Source: Skeletonema tropicum (Eukaryota; Bacillariophyta; Thalassiosirophyceae; Thalassiosirales; Thalassiosiraceae). From it: a DNA stretch of 64,000 bases. Positions 43,407 to 54,003 of this stretch are shown here, piece by piece; position 1 is the first letter of the stretch, and each line of letters begins with the position of its first letter. The notes beneath the pieces were generated by a model. It was not told the origin of the DNA, searched no databases, and was given only the letters and a program-made list of their open reading frames with translations. A program made the translations under genes and the position numbers. Location of the stretch: contig CM074140.1 of assembly GCA_037178625.1 (NCBI GenBank), positions 496,001-560,000 on the forward strand, given 5' to 3'.

Positions 43407-45212
43407 CTAGTTCCCCAAGAGACTATTCCAGCTCCAGTCTAGTCGTGGGAAGCTACCCGCGCCTGCCAATAACATCTTTGCACGCTCACTCCCCATATCT
43501 TGAACAAACTCTTCTAACCATAATGAACTCTCTGTGTCCATCGAATGGTTGCCCTCCTTGGCCAAAGTATCATACCGATCTTGACTCTGTCGCAATTCTA
43601 CTCGAATATCTTTCCGATACGTATATGCCTCAAAACTATCCAAGTAATGATTCACTCTGAAGAGAGATAACACATATTGAGGGGAGTAATACCAATCCTG
43701 ACGATGACAGTAATGACTTAATGGTGCGTGAACGTTCTCAGCCTCCACTTGTAATTCCTCCATCGGGATTTTGCTCACATCAATCATGGTCTTTCCGTAG
43801 GCATAGGTACCCTTGGCTGCATGCCAGCGATATCGAAGGGTGACAAAGTCGTTGGGGTTGAAAGGTCCCACACTTGTTGTTGTCTCTGATGGAGATTCAA
43901 AAGGGCCATACCTCAAGCGAGGCATCGTAATACAAGGACCAATCGAATCATACCCATAACGATTTGAATGTTCCTTCACGACATCAAGAATTGTTTTCCT
44001 ACCATCAACACTCGGCAATCGTTCCCTTGCTTCCTTTGCATCATTCACTGACAACCGCTTTGGCCACAAAGCCTGCTCCTTTTCCAAAAAGTATTTCCTC
44101 TTTTCAAGATCCTCAATGACATATCCACCATGAAAGATATTTGTCTTCTTCTGCTCATTCTCTGGATCCTCCCAATCTACCTCAATGCATACCCATTCCT
44201 CATCCCACTTATCATTGTAGATATCGTTGAAAATCTCACCGCAGACATAATCATCGCTATTGACCATAGTGTACTTTAAAATAGGCATATCTTCCGGGGG
44301 TTCATCGAGTGCATCTAAATCTCTTACAGCTCGGTCATCTCGAAGATAATAAGAGTTACCAGCCACATCAGTCACGATCCCACCAGGTTGGATCTTTAAT
44401 GCCGACTGCACCTGAAATGAAATTTGGGTCGGAGATGGAAGAGTATCAACCCATCCTTCAAGCCACCCCCCGACACCTCCTTTCTCCCATTCCCAGTCCA
44501 TCAACGTTTGCATTCCATCTGGAGCTTTTTCCACCGGAAAATCAGGCTCTTGATTGATGTCGTCAATCCGATTAAAGGTCATGTATTCGTCCACATCAAT
44601 CAAAAGCACCCACGTCTTATTACGCCGTTTGAAATCAGCCATGCACTTGTTGATGAAATGGTTTTGACGTTTGCGATGTCCCCAAATATCTGATGGCACT
44701 TTAAGGTTACGAATATTCTTTCCATTCTCATTTATGTCGTAGAGATAATCATCATCGTTCCAAAGTCGCATCTCTATTAGACCAGTGTCATTCCATCTTT
44801 GAAGTATTTCCAGTGGAGATGATCGACTGGCTGGATCGACTGCAATGGTAAGTGAGCGTAGAGGGATTGTGTGATAGTGATAGGCGATCCATTCTGGTAA
44901 CCGTGGATTTTCGTCGTTGACTAAAAGGCAGGCAGATGCTCCTTCTTTGTGTTTGCTGTCAGCTTTGAAATGTCGGCGTTTAGTGCTACTAACTTGCCGT
45001 TGTGGGAGTAGCAAAGTAGTATCTGTATGAATATTCATATTGTTCATAGTCGTCAGCAGATTTACATGATTCATGAGCACCCCGACGATAAGAAGGTAAA
45101 CGACAGCTCCGGCGAAGAATAAATATCCAAGAGAAATGGTTTGAAGTGCTAGCAGGAATTTGTTGTCCCGTTGCGCACCGAGCGAACGTAGGTGTTGGCT
45201 TTTCTTATTCAT
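43407..45212 (-). CDS. GT92/DUF23-like Golgi glycosyltransferase
   Basis: The ATG at 45212 (MNKKSQHLRSLGAQ) is used; the frame runs on to 45281 only through a TTG. The product is 601 residues and a type II membrane protein, with a short cytosolic basic tail and one helix at about residues 19-45 (FLLALQTISLGYLFFAGAVVYLLIVG). Family motifs are ACLLVNDENPRLPEWIAYHYH (about residue 89), LTIAVDPASRS and the metal-binding WVLLIDVDEYMTFN (about residue 204). This pattern matches glycosyltransferase family 92 (DUF23). Members transfer galactose or similar sugars to glycans; the acceptor is unknown. The 3' third is repeated at the right edge of the window. Confidence 0.8.
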   Translation of the reverse strand: MNKKSQHLRSLGAQRDNKFLLALQTISLGYLFFAGAVVYLLIVGVLMNHVNLLTTMNNMNIHTDTTLLLPQRQVSSTKRRHFKADSKHKEGASACLLVNDENPRLPEWIAYHYHTIPLRSLTIAVDPASRSSPLEILQRWNDTGLIEMRLWNDDDYLYDINENGKNIRNLKVPSDIWGHRKRQNHFINKCMADFKRRNKTWVLLIDVDEYMTFNRIDDINQEPDFPVEKAPDGMQTLMDWEWEKGGVGGWLEGWVDTLPSPTQISFQVQSALKIQPGGIVTDVAGNSYYLRDDRAVRDLDALDEPPEDMPILKYTMVNSDDYVCGEIFNDIYNDKWDEEWVCIEVDWEDPENEQKKTNIFHGGYVIEDLEKRKYFLEKEQALWPKRLSVNDAKEARERLPSVDGRKTILDVVKEHSNRYGYDSIGPCITMPRLRYGPFESPSETTTSVGPFNPNDFVTLRYRWHAAKGTYAYGKTMIDVSKIPMEELQVEAENVHAPLSHYCHRQDWYYSPQYVLSLFRVNHYLDSFEAYTYRKDIRVELRQSQDRYDTLAKEGNHSMDTESSLWLEEFVQDMGSERAKMLLAGAGSFPRLDWSWNSLLGN

Positions 45213-45620
45213 AATGAGAGTAACAACTCTGTAGTGACGGCCTGGAGATGGACGATAAAATATCCAAGTAAGATGGTGCAATTAAAATGACTTCTTCTTC
45301 TTGAGTACTTTGTATGGTAGTTAGGGGAGCGGCTTTTATGATGGTGTCTAAGACCTGAACGAGATGCGAAAAAAGATGATGATGTTGTGCGGAGGCAGAG
45401 TGGTGTGCAACCAGCAGAGTGGTGTGCAACCAGCAGAGTGCTTGCCAACTCTCTCGAAGATAACTGCCAACGCGCTAGGCGTGCCGGGATACAATAGTGG
45501 GCGCTTTTCATGGTATGTTGTTGGCGACGCCCGCGTGGGGCCCACAACTACACATAATCAGGTACAAATGAGCTCAAAATACCCGAATGTTACCCTTTTA
45601 TCGACCAAAAATCCCCAATA
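45213..45620. other. GT92 promoter region and transposon flank
   Basis: A 21-bp unit ('agagtggtgtgcaaccagc') is tandemly repeated near 45399-45440. GC-rich sequence resembling an inverted partner of 46530-46600 ('ccgggata...agtgggc') lies at about 45470-45515. No gene is seen. Confidence 0.5.
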
Positions 45621-46498
45621 CCGTCTATACCTTAAAAAGTGTCCGGATTTTTCTGTTGTCCGGACTGTTTTTCAGGTGACTTGTAGGTGTCCGCAGCCTT
45701 TTTCGAGGAAGTGTCCGACCAGATTCGGACACTTTCAAATGCTTTGTGCGAAGCCAGCACGCACAACCCAGCACGGCGGGCCACCACACCATGTTGTGTT
45801 AAAATAAGCTCGAGAAATTTATGAACGCAAACCTGATCGCCATGGCAACCATTACCCTCCTCGCGACAAAGCGTACATTACAGTAGCGCCGAAGGCTTGC
45901 TCAAACCATGCTCTTACCAAGCTCTACCTGAAGAAGATTATCTTGCCCGCTGGTGGATATGACAAAGAGACAGGAGAATGCGAAAACAAGATTGGTGTGC
46001 TGTGGGATGACTTCAAGTCATATTCTACAGCTGAGGTGAAAGACTTTTGCCTATCACTTCCTTGTCTTTCTGTGGATATCTTACCAGGAGGACTAACCCC
46101 ATGTGGACAGCCTCTTGACAAGGTGATCAACAAGGTCTTCAAAGGTTACTTCCGTGACTTGTACGATGCATACAGCCTCATTGCTCCCGTCACAGAAAAA
46201 GGGACGCCTGAAGCTCCATCACGACAGCAATTGGCAACATGGGTTGTTCAGGCCTGGGATAAGATTCCTGAAGAAATGGTTAGAAAGTCATGGACTGCAT
46301 GTGGATACACTCCGGAAGAGGAGCTTTCCTTTTCGGATAAAGGGCAGTCCAAAGATGAGGTACATAAAATGGTGAAGCAGTATTGTGGCCAGGAGGGGCT
46401 GGACCATCTTTTAGACGAGGAAAATGGGAATGAAGATGACTTTGTCGCGATTGAAGCACACTATCCTGTCCTACGGACACTTTTTAAGGTATAGACGG
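45621..46498. mobile_element. pogo-like (Tc1/mariner) element, internally deleted
   Basis: The 878-bp element has 25-bp perfect inverted ends, CCGTCTATACCTTAAAAAGT plus GTCCG, flanked by TA on both sides (45619-45620, 46499-46500). Extra 'gtgtccg' motifs recur in the left subterminal region. The interior retains the C-terminal part of a DDE transposase. The TA target site and transposase type together place it in the pogo/Tc1-mariner group. Confidence 0.85.
45943..46494 (+). pseudogene. C-terminal fragment of pogo-type DDE transposase
   Basis: The open frame of 183 codons carries the end of a DDE-1 domain: LPGGLTPCGQPLDKVINKVFKG (the last catalytic region, with QPLD), then WVVQAWDKIPEEMVRKSWTACGYT and an acidic tail. 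The DNA-binding N-terminus and the first catalytic residues are absent, so it cannot act alone. The stop codon (TAG at 46492-46494) lies inside the right inverted repeat, showing that the coding frame and element end evolved together. Confidence 0.8.
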
Positions 46499-46500
46499 TA

Positions 46501-47433
46501 CTCTTCCCCTGTCAAGCCTCTCCTCAACGATGGTGTGTTGTGGGCACGCCCGCGAGCCCACTATCCCGGTTTGCCTACAACGCGCTGCCGTCGCTTGATG
46601 AGAGATGAAAGGAGGTGCAGAAAAGTGAGGTGCAGAAAAGTGCGGTGCAGAAAAGTGGTCTCTTCGTCTCTTGTTATGTTTCGCGTTGCTTATCGCCGAT
46701 AAATGAACGAATAAATCAAGACTAAATAGGGTGTCCAAGCAGAGCATAGGATTCCTATTTTCCCATGTAGATTCCCACCCCCTTACTCTATGTTGAAGTA
46801 GGTACGAAATGTACCCCCTCTAAACAAGCCTCTAGTCAAAATTATAACAAGGGGTAAGAATCATTAGACTCTTTCTTGCTAAAGATGGAAAAGTTATGTG
46901 CCTTTTCTAGTGGTTACCCGTCGAGACTATGAGGACTACTACTAATTCCTCTGTAACCTTCGTACACCAAAAAAGAATGAATGGACTTACATATCTTCAG
47001 AGCGGCAATCGTACATAGGAATTAGTAATATTTCTGCCGCCATCCGTCACCAACACGAATCACGATGCTCTCAAAGTTTGAGTTTCGACGGGTACCTCTA
47101 GGGGGCGGAGGGCGCCCCCGATATTGAGTGTTCTTATCCAGTGCCAGAATGGGGTCTTAAAAGTCCAGTTTAGCCCAATTTTGGCTGACTTTAGATCAAA
47201 ATCACTGGTTTTTATCTCTAAGTAGAGAAAAGAGTCCTGCTCCCTGCCTTCTCCACCTATATAAGTAAGTAATAAGGGGAAATAAAGGGGATGAGTTAAC
47301 CTTAAATATTCCACTGATGGAAACTGAAGTGGAAGAAGGGGGCCTCTCGGACAATTGTGTAGGACCTATACAAAGGAATTAGTATTTCTGATATCTACTT
47401 TTTTGTGGGAGACAGAGGGAGTATCAAAAGGCC
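46501..47433. other. spacer between two transposons
   Basis: A 15-bp unit 'aggtgcagaaaagtg' is repeated three times at 46613-46657. The rest shows no gene. The region ends in the left target duplicate of the MULE-like element. Confidence 0.55.
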
Positions 47434-48088
47434 GCAGCCATAATCATATAGCGCCGTTTCTCAATAATCATATAGCGCCAGGTACATGTATGTAATTCCT
47501 ACATACGTAAGGTGGCCCTTTCTCACACAACGCTCGCACTTAACCGCTTCAACGCTCAAATTTTTTTTTGCCCGCCACGCATGATCAACTCACAACACAC
47601 ACACATGCCCAGCAATTGAAAACTGTGTTCGCAGATAGTATCAGTACCGTTAGCGAGACTAATCAGTACCGTGTTAGCAAGACTATGGGTTATCTCTTAC
47701 CTCTACCTGCTGCTTCAATCCTACTTATCGTACTTACAACGCAAACTTTGGTGACGGGTGACGTATCTTTCATAAGTACCTGAGACAAACTTCAATAAGA
47801 GAAAGGATGATAAGGACGAAACGTATCGTGGATTGCCGCTTCCGCTGTTCGAGTACCGCTAATGGTAGTGAAGTCCCATTTCATATGTAGGAGTGCCGTT
47901 TATGTGCCGGAGAGGAATGTAAGACGGGTGGAATGATGGTGGTATAAAGTTTCATGCGGGGCATTTGACAAAAGTGAGAAATGTGCGAGCGTTGTGTGAG
48001 AAAGGGCCACCTTACGTATGTAGGAATTACATACATGTACCTGGCGCTATATGATTATTGAGAAACGGCGCTATATGATTATGGCTGC
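47434..48088. mobile_element. MULE-like non-autonomous element
   Basis: The 655-bp element has 106-bp perfect inverted terminal repeats (47434-47539 and 47983-48088). They begin GCAGCCATAATCATATAGCG, with an internal doublet 'aatcatatagcgcc'. It is flanked by an exact 11-bp duplication ATCAAAAGGCC (47423-47433 and 48089-48099). Long identical inverted ends with a 9-11 bp target duplication are typical of Mutator-like elements. There is no transposase; a small interior ORF at 47568-47783 is not convincing. The perfect repeats imply recent movement. It lies 170 bases upstream of the GT25-sulfotransferase gene. Confidence 0.9.
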
Positions 48089-48260
48089 ATCAAAAGGCCT
48101 CACTGATGGAGTGCATAATCTGTCTTCCCACTTTTTCTCTCTTCTAAACAAACATTTAGTCACTCTCTCTAGAGAGAGACACAGTGTCAGTAGAGAAAGA
48201 AGAATGCGCAGCCAACCACCAGCCAACCACTACGAAACACCTCTACCATAGCAAACAAAA

Positions 48261-51236
48261 ATGGCTTCTCGACATCTATCTCGAACCGCCTCCATTCGTC
48301 GTCGAGGAGGAGGCCCCAACAACACGTTGAGCAATGACAATTATTCAGTCGGGACATTTTATGCTGGTGATGAAAAGAGAAGTAGGGCGATGAAGGTGAA
48401 ATTGTGCACGCAAAATTCATCAATTGCATCCTGCTGCCAATCGTCAACTGTATCCTTTGTTATGGCAATAGCATTGGCAATATTTATTGTTTGGTCTTTG
48501 GGGTGTTTCCTACACCAAGTCTACTTCAAGATATCTTCAGAAGATGTCATGGAGCAAGTGCACTTCCTTCGACATCCCAAACTACAAGGGGTCAAAAAGA
48601 CTACTGCTTGCCGACACCTACCATCTATCTACTGGATCAATCTAGACAAGTCTAAGGAAAGGAGAAATGCCCTTGAGACATCCATGGATTTAACTGGAGT
48701 AGTAAATCACCATCGTGTTGCTGCGTATGACGCCAAGCGAGTAGCTGCATCAATTAACTCAAAGCAACTCATGTTTCATGAACTGATTAAAGTCTACGCT
48801 GGGGACGAAAACCCATCCTTCTGGAAGCACCCGAAAAATATTTACACGTACAACGAAGCCGCATGTCTTATGTCTCACCTTACGGCCATCAAACAGGCCT
48901 ATGATGACGGGCATGAGGTTGCCCTTATTGTGGAGGATGATGCATTATTTTCAAGCTTTTTTTGTGATGAATATGATAACTATGTCGCGCAGGCTCCTGA
49001 TGGGTGGAAGGTGTTGCAATTTGCTACAAACAACAATCATGTTGTCATGCAAGGTGCTTTGATGCATGAGCCATTCATCAGCTGGCAGCGCTATCATCAT
49101 TCGACTCGAGCATATCTGATCAATAGAGCAGGGATGGAAACTCTTCTAGGGAAAATTCATTTTACCGATATTTTTGGTAAATCCTTCTGGAGTATTCAGG
49201 AGTTTCCCTCTGTGGTAGCTGATGAAGCTATCTACACTCTAATTGGAGATACGTATTATTCCACTGGGCTTTGGGTCGGCACATCTGAGTTAGATTCGAC
49301 GATTCAAAAGAAGAAGTCGAAAAACAACTGGGATAATCCATATGCGCCTCTTGAAGGGACAGAAAGTGAACAAGTGGCGATGAAGAGTCAGGCCCCACCT
49401 GATCACTTACTTGATCGTTCTTTGCTCGTTGTAATGAACGTGTGTATCAGTATTGAAAGTCAAATTAAAAGAGAGATAGAAGTGATCACTCAAGACATTC
49501 ATGCTGTCTGTAAATTCCACCGAGTGTGTGAATGGGAGATCAACGTTGTTGCTATAGATGAGTCTTTGACTTCTCAGTTCAAGAAGGCTGCATCAGGTTT
49601 GCCATCCTACGCCCACATCCATACTAAGATGCATTCGGATTCGTCCAACAAGTTTCTCTTTCTTGGAGACATCGTAAGCAAGCTTGCCAATTTTGACTTG
49701 ATGCTTTTCAAGGACAACGACCAGAGAATCAACGGCTTCCCGTGGAGAACGTTTATAGAACATAGTGATAACGCTGTGCTTTCATCGCCCCTTCGATCCA
49801 CCCAAAGAGATTACATGCTATTCAAGCAATGGAAGGAGAAGTCTCAGGATGTAACATTTCATGATGTCAATCATTGGTTATTCAAGTACAACGAAAGAGA
49901 TTGGCATCGCCTGATGTATCTTAATTTTGACACGATCAAGCCTGTAGAAGTTCCACTCCTCGAGGCATATTTCGTCCTTATGGATGCGAAGTTTTCGAAA
50001 CACTTCTTTGAACGTGCATTTGCTTCTGGAGGGCTAGTTGATTCTTCTATCGAATATCTATGGTGCAGGGCAGCATTCGATTGGGACAGCAAACGGCCCA
50101 GCTGCAACTTGATACCGCTTGCTTCCACGCATGAGGATAGCATGAACAAAATGAAAGGAGATTCATTCACTATTGACGAGCCAGATACAAACTATGACGA
50201 ATCAATGTCGCTTGCGAGGCAGTGGAAGGAGATAGTTGGCCATCAGAACACGGTATTAGAGACGGAAAAGCTTTGCTTACAGAGAATGAACATAGAGTTC
50301 GTTGATGAGGACGATGACGCATCTTACGAAGGCATTCCAATTGTAGGCGTTAGCGACTGTGCAAGATTATTTATTGGACGATATTCGCAGCCAAAAGAAG
50401 ACTCAAAATCGAATCCACTGGAATTTGTACATATAACGAAAACTGGAGGAAGCTCAGTTGAGAAGGCAGCTGCAAACGTAGGAATCATTTGGGGTGCATG
50501 TCACTACATGGAAGTGGAAGAAGTGGGTTGCTCCTCCCCCGATATCCCATACGATGTTCCAGACTTCCAATCGTACGCATTGACTAGTCCCTGGCATACA
50601 CCGCCAAAGCTGCTGAAGGTGTACGTCGATGAATCAAAATATCCTTACAATGATGTAGATCTGTTCACTATCATTCGCAATCCATATTCGAGAGTGTTGA
50701 GTGAGTATCATTGCCCGTGGACTGGCTTTCAACCTAAATACCGACATGGCACAGTGCATGACAAAGATCCAAGCGATCCCAAGGTCATGAATGAATGGGT
50801 GAAGAGTATGTTGAAGAGTCTGGAAAGTGCAATAAACGATTTCAAAGCGACGAAGAAGGGTAAAATTGCCAGTCTTCAATCGAAGGGTATAAACGAGGAT
50901 AGCTACATTCTGGCCCAGAAGCACTACGTGAATCAGGCCGAGTATGTATACGATGGTGATGAAATCATAGTGAAAAATGTGGTTCATTATGAAAACTTAT
51001 CGAGTGAGTTTGATGCCCTGATGAAGAAGTATGATATCGATTTAACTCTCCCGTCAAAGGATGAGGGTGTATATTCGGACGCAAACAATGCAAAGTTGAC
51101 TTATAAAGATTTGGATCCTGAAGCGATTGCATTGATCAACAACTTTGCGAGAGTTGATTTCGAAAAGTTTGGTTATCAGATGGTTGAGAACAAGTTTGAT
51201 GAAGATTATTCGTTGGAGGCAAAGATCATTGTGTAA
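48261..51236 (+). CDS. GT25 glycosyltransferase-sulfotransferase fusion
   Basis: This single exon encodes 991 residues. A basic N-terminal tail precedes one membrane helix at about 63-88, giving a type II Golgi topology. Residues about 120-330 form a GT25 (LPS/procollagen galactosyltransferase type) domain: YWINLDKSKERR, EAACLMSHLTAIKQA and the acidic metal motif ALIVEDDALF. Residues about 380-640 form a second, unassigned globular region (LLVVMNVCISIES, FDLMLFKDNDQRINGFPW) resembling a nucleotide-sugar-transferase-like fold. Residues about 720-960 are a sulfotransferase: 5' PAPS loop FVHITKTGGSSVEKAA and 3' phosphate site FTIIRNPYSRVLSEY. This suggests one protein that both glycosylates and sulfates a glycan in the secretory route. 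The domain order is read directly; joint action is inference. Confidence 0.85.
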   Translation: MASRHLSRTASIRRRGGGPNNTLSNDNYSVGTFYAGDEKRSRAMKVKLCTQNSSIASCCQSSTVSFVMAIALAIFIVWSLGCFLHQVYFKISSEDVMEQVHFLRHPKLQGVKKTTACRHLPSIYWINLDKSKERRNALETSMDLTGVVNHHRVAAYDAKRVAASINSKQLMFHELIKVYAGDENPSFWKHPKNIYTYNEAACLMSHLTAIKQAYDDGHEVALIVEDDALFSSFFCDEYDNYVAQAPDGWKVLQFATNNNHVVMQGALMHEPFISWQRYHHSTRAYLINRAGMETLLGKIHFTDIFGKSFWSIQEFPSVVADEAIYTLIGDTYYSTGLWVGTSELDSTIQKKKSKNNWDNPYAPLEGTESEQVAMKSQAPPDHLLDRSLLVVMNVCISIESQIKREIEVITQDIHAVCKFHRVCEWEINVVAIDESLTSQFKKAASGLPSYAHIHTKMHSDSSNKFLFLGDIVSKLANFDLMLFKDNDQRINGFPWRTFIEHSDNAVLSSPLRSTQRDYMLFKQWKEKSQDVTFHDVNHWLFKYNERDWHRLMYLNFDTIKPVEVPLLEAYFVLMDAKFSKHFFERAFASGGLVDSSIEYLWCRAAFDWDSKRPSCNLIPLASTHEDSMNKMKGDSFTIDEPDTNYDESMSLARQWKEIVGHQNTVLETEKLCLQRMNIEFVDEDDDASYEGIPIVGVSDCARLFIGRYSQPKEDSKSNPLEFVHITKTGGSSVEKAAANVGIIWGACHYMEVEEVGCSSPDIPYDVPDFQSYALTSPWHTPPKLLKVYVDESKYPYNDVDLFTIIRNPYSRVLSEYHCPWTGFQPKYRHGTVHDKDPSDPKVMNEWVKSMLKSLESAINDFKATKKGKIASLQSKGINEDSYILAQKHYVNQAEYVYDGDEIIVKNVVHYENLSSEFDALMKKYDIDLTLPSKDEGVYSDANNAKLTYKDLDPEAIALINNFARVDFEKFGYQMVENKFDEDYSLEAKIIV

Positions 51237-52026
51237 ATATAATCAATATTGGTGTGAATGTAAATAATATGATGGTCCTTCTTTATCATGTCTAGCCCTA
51301 ATTAGGTCTGAAAGAGATAGGTCACATGACCAAGCGAGGTAAAGCGAGGACGAAGAAGAATAAAGTGAAGATTCCAGCGCACGAGATGAACATGAGCACA
51401 AAGAAAGATACTATTATTGAGTTCATTTAATGGCGTCAGAAAGAGTCCAAAGCTTATCCTAAGCTAGCACAAGAGCTGAAGGATGTAATTTTGACGAGGC
51501 AGAGTGAATCTAATCGAGTGACACATGCATCCAGAAAGGAGCTAATATGGAGTCGGAGTTCTTCTCTCTAGAGGAAAGCATCTACGCGAAAAGGGAGACA
51601 AGCTCACAATAGGTAAACAATACAATCTATAATAGTGAATTAGTTCCTAGGACATAAATGCCGAGTCTGAGTTGTAACAGCTGAACCAAGCTTGGTAAGA
51701 ACTTGCTCCGTTGTTTGTACTTTCGGTCTCTCCCTAGACTTCTTCTCCGCCGCGTAGTACTCGTCAGTCTCTTTAACACTGCTCATGAATATTAATTTTG
51801 ATTTTGTACTGGGTCGAACTGGCTGCTGATGCTGCTCAAAGATAATACAAAGACTTTCAACGGCACCTGCATGGAACACTAACGGAGTAAATCATCCCAA
51901 TCGCTCTTTCCTCCAATAATCTAAAGTTGCGATGGCGCATCATCAGCCTCTCGATCAGCTACAACGTTGTAGCGTCGCTTCTACGGGTGCTATCCGACTC
52001 CTCAGCACGAAGAGACTTCGTCCAAA
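51237..52026. other. spacer before the second duplication copy
   Basis: No gene is seen; short ORFs at 51640-51879 (-) and 51932-52120 (+) lack support. The duplication border is at 52026/52027. Confidence 0.5.
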
Positions 52027-52309
52027 GTTGCCGGCAGAGAGTGTTCAATTTGAGCTTTCAATGACGGAGATCGGGCAGGGCAACCGAGACTCAATGAAAG
52101 GAAGCGAGACTCAATTATAGGGATCTCAAAGTCGTAACGAAACTTTTACTTAGGAAAATTTGATGCCGCTTTCTGATCACTGCTGATCATAGGGGCGATA
52201 CGTCGGAACAAGTGAAAGATCGCTAAATTTGAGTACCTACTTGCTGACGAGATGGTAAATTGATTTTGAAATTTAGCAAAACGACGCCAACCCTGCTTAT
52301 TTACCCTTG
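52027..52309. mobile_element. truncated hAT-like MITE
   Basis: This is the right 283 bases of the 37617 element, including its terminal repeat and right-hand TTTCGACC. The left part and left terminal repeat are missing because the duplication border cuts through the element. Confidence 0.85.
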
Positions 52310-52607
52310 TTTCGACCTCTCTCGAGAGAGAGAGCTTTGATTTTGAGCAAAGAGAGATGCTGACAGGCAAGAGGGCTAATCCGCCTTTTACATAACGAAA
52401 CATACCCGTAGATCGAGCAAATATACTGATTTCCGGATACCAGAGATATCTCTGGTACCCAGTTGCTTGTCTTGGGGCATTCTGTCGGGCAACAAGGCAT
52501 GCGATCCCCCCATGTCCAATATCTGCTGACTCCGTCCACCGATCCACCTCCAGCCAGCACGCCCTCCCTCGCTATGTATCGTCATAATTTCGAAGAAATA
52601 GCACGCC

Positions 52608-54003
52608 ATGCATCTGCGGATGATGATTTCCCCATCGGCGATTCTATTACTAGCACTGCTGACAGTGGCGAATGCGCTGATAGTGCCATCTGCATTCTCT
52701 GTGTGTAGGTCCAGACCATCTTCGTCGTTTAGATCATCAGTGCAGAAAAGCTGCGATGATAATGCATTATCATCATCTACGACAGTAATATCTGAATCGC
52801 TTCAAGATGAAATACTTCTTGACGATGACAGCAGCAGCAACAACAATGGCCAATTTTGGACATGGAAAAACCATGATATCTTCGTCGAGGTTCGTACTCC
52901 AACAGATATCTCAAGCAGTAATAACAAACCAAAGGTGATATTACTTCATGGATTCGGCGCATCAACCACATATTGGAGAGAAACCATGACGAAATTGCAA
53001 AATGAGGGGTTTGAAGTTCACGCTTTGGATATGCTTGGACAGGGAAGATCTTCCAAGCCATATTATGCTCAAGATGATGATGATGGAAGTCCAGCTGCTG
53101 CATTTCCCTACAAGCTGTATCCAAAAGATACACCAGTGGATGCAGCTGCTGCAGAGAAACAAACATCATCGATACTAATGGGCAAAAATACGAATACCAA
53201 AGTGTACTACTCAATCAATCTATGGGCGAAAATGATAGACGACTACGCACGTCACTGCAACATGGATGAAGTGATACTAATGGGGAATAGTCTAGGATCT
53301 CTAGTTGCATTGTCCGCAACAACAGGAGACTTTATCGAAACACCCAATGATATCGATAGAGAAAACATGTATACGTACTTGGCCGGAAATCATCTTGGAG
53401 AGCGATCACGTGTGAAGGGTGTTTGTCTATTCAACTGTGCAATAGGGTTGAATTCAATGAATGTTTTGAAGAATCCCAGCTTTTCTGTCCTTCAAAGGAA
53501 TGTACTAGAGGGAAATTTTTGGGGTGCTCAACAATCTGATCTTTGACAATGAGCCACTGTTGAAATATGCATTGGATAATGTTGTGACGAAGGACTTGTT
53601 ACGTGATGCCTTGAAAAGTTTATATACGTACAATCCGGAGCAGGTCGATGAAGAGCTTGTTGACTCATTCTATTATCCTGCAAAGTTTGGTGGAGATGGA
53701 GCTATTGAAGCAATCCGACAGATCTATACGAACGATGCGGGTCTAACCCCGATGGAATTGACAGCCAAATACCCACAAATACTGAACAAACTTCCCTTAC
53801 ATTTAATTTGGGGTGATTCTGATGTAGTCACGCCAATACAAGGCGATGTAGGCACGTTTTATTGTGATCGTGTCGCCAACAATAGAGGTGGGAAATGAAT
53901 GACTACGATAGATGTTGTCCGTGGTGGGCATCTTTTATTTGACGACAATCCATCAGAGACACACGATTCGCTATTGAAGTGGATCAATAAGAGGGTGTTG
54001 TAA
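52608..54003 (+). pseudogene. alpha/beta hydrolase, copy 2 (frameshift and stop)
   Basis: The N-terminus is intact here: MHLRMMISPSAILLLALLTVANALIVPSAF reads as a signal peptide into the mature enzyme, with HGFGAS and GNSLGS as in copy 1. An extra A near 53514 shifts the frame (VLEGNFWGAQQSDL then stop). A G-to-T change makes TGA at 53896-53898, where copy 1 has GGA, just before the catalytic His region. Copy 1 is intact at both sites but broken in the presequence. Neither copy as printed makes the whole enzyme. Confidence 0.8.

Larger units (their letters stand above)
38140..44069. repeat. direct duplication, first copy (6,189-bp deletion inside)
   Basis: Sequence from 38140 matches 52027 onward almost base for base to 42020 (= 55754). 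It then jumps: 42021 onward matches 61944 onward to the window end (44069 = about 64000). The junction has two T residues of microhomology between 'ggccttt' and 'tttcacgtg'. The missing piece holds the four-TM gene, POLR3H and most of the ankyrin gene. If the arrangement is a simple tandem duplication, this copy would run to 52026. Confidence 0.9.

Noticed and set aside
45470..46600. Second, older inverted-repeat element enclosing the pogo-like element
   Set aside because: The GC-rich flanks at 45470-45515 and 46550-46590 are only partly similar and also match in direct orientation, so no clear ends can be drawn.
47568..47783. 71-codon ORF inside the MULE-like element as captured gene
   Set aside because: It overlaps no exon structure, starts in low-complexity sequence, and matches no family I recognise.
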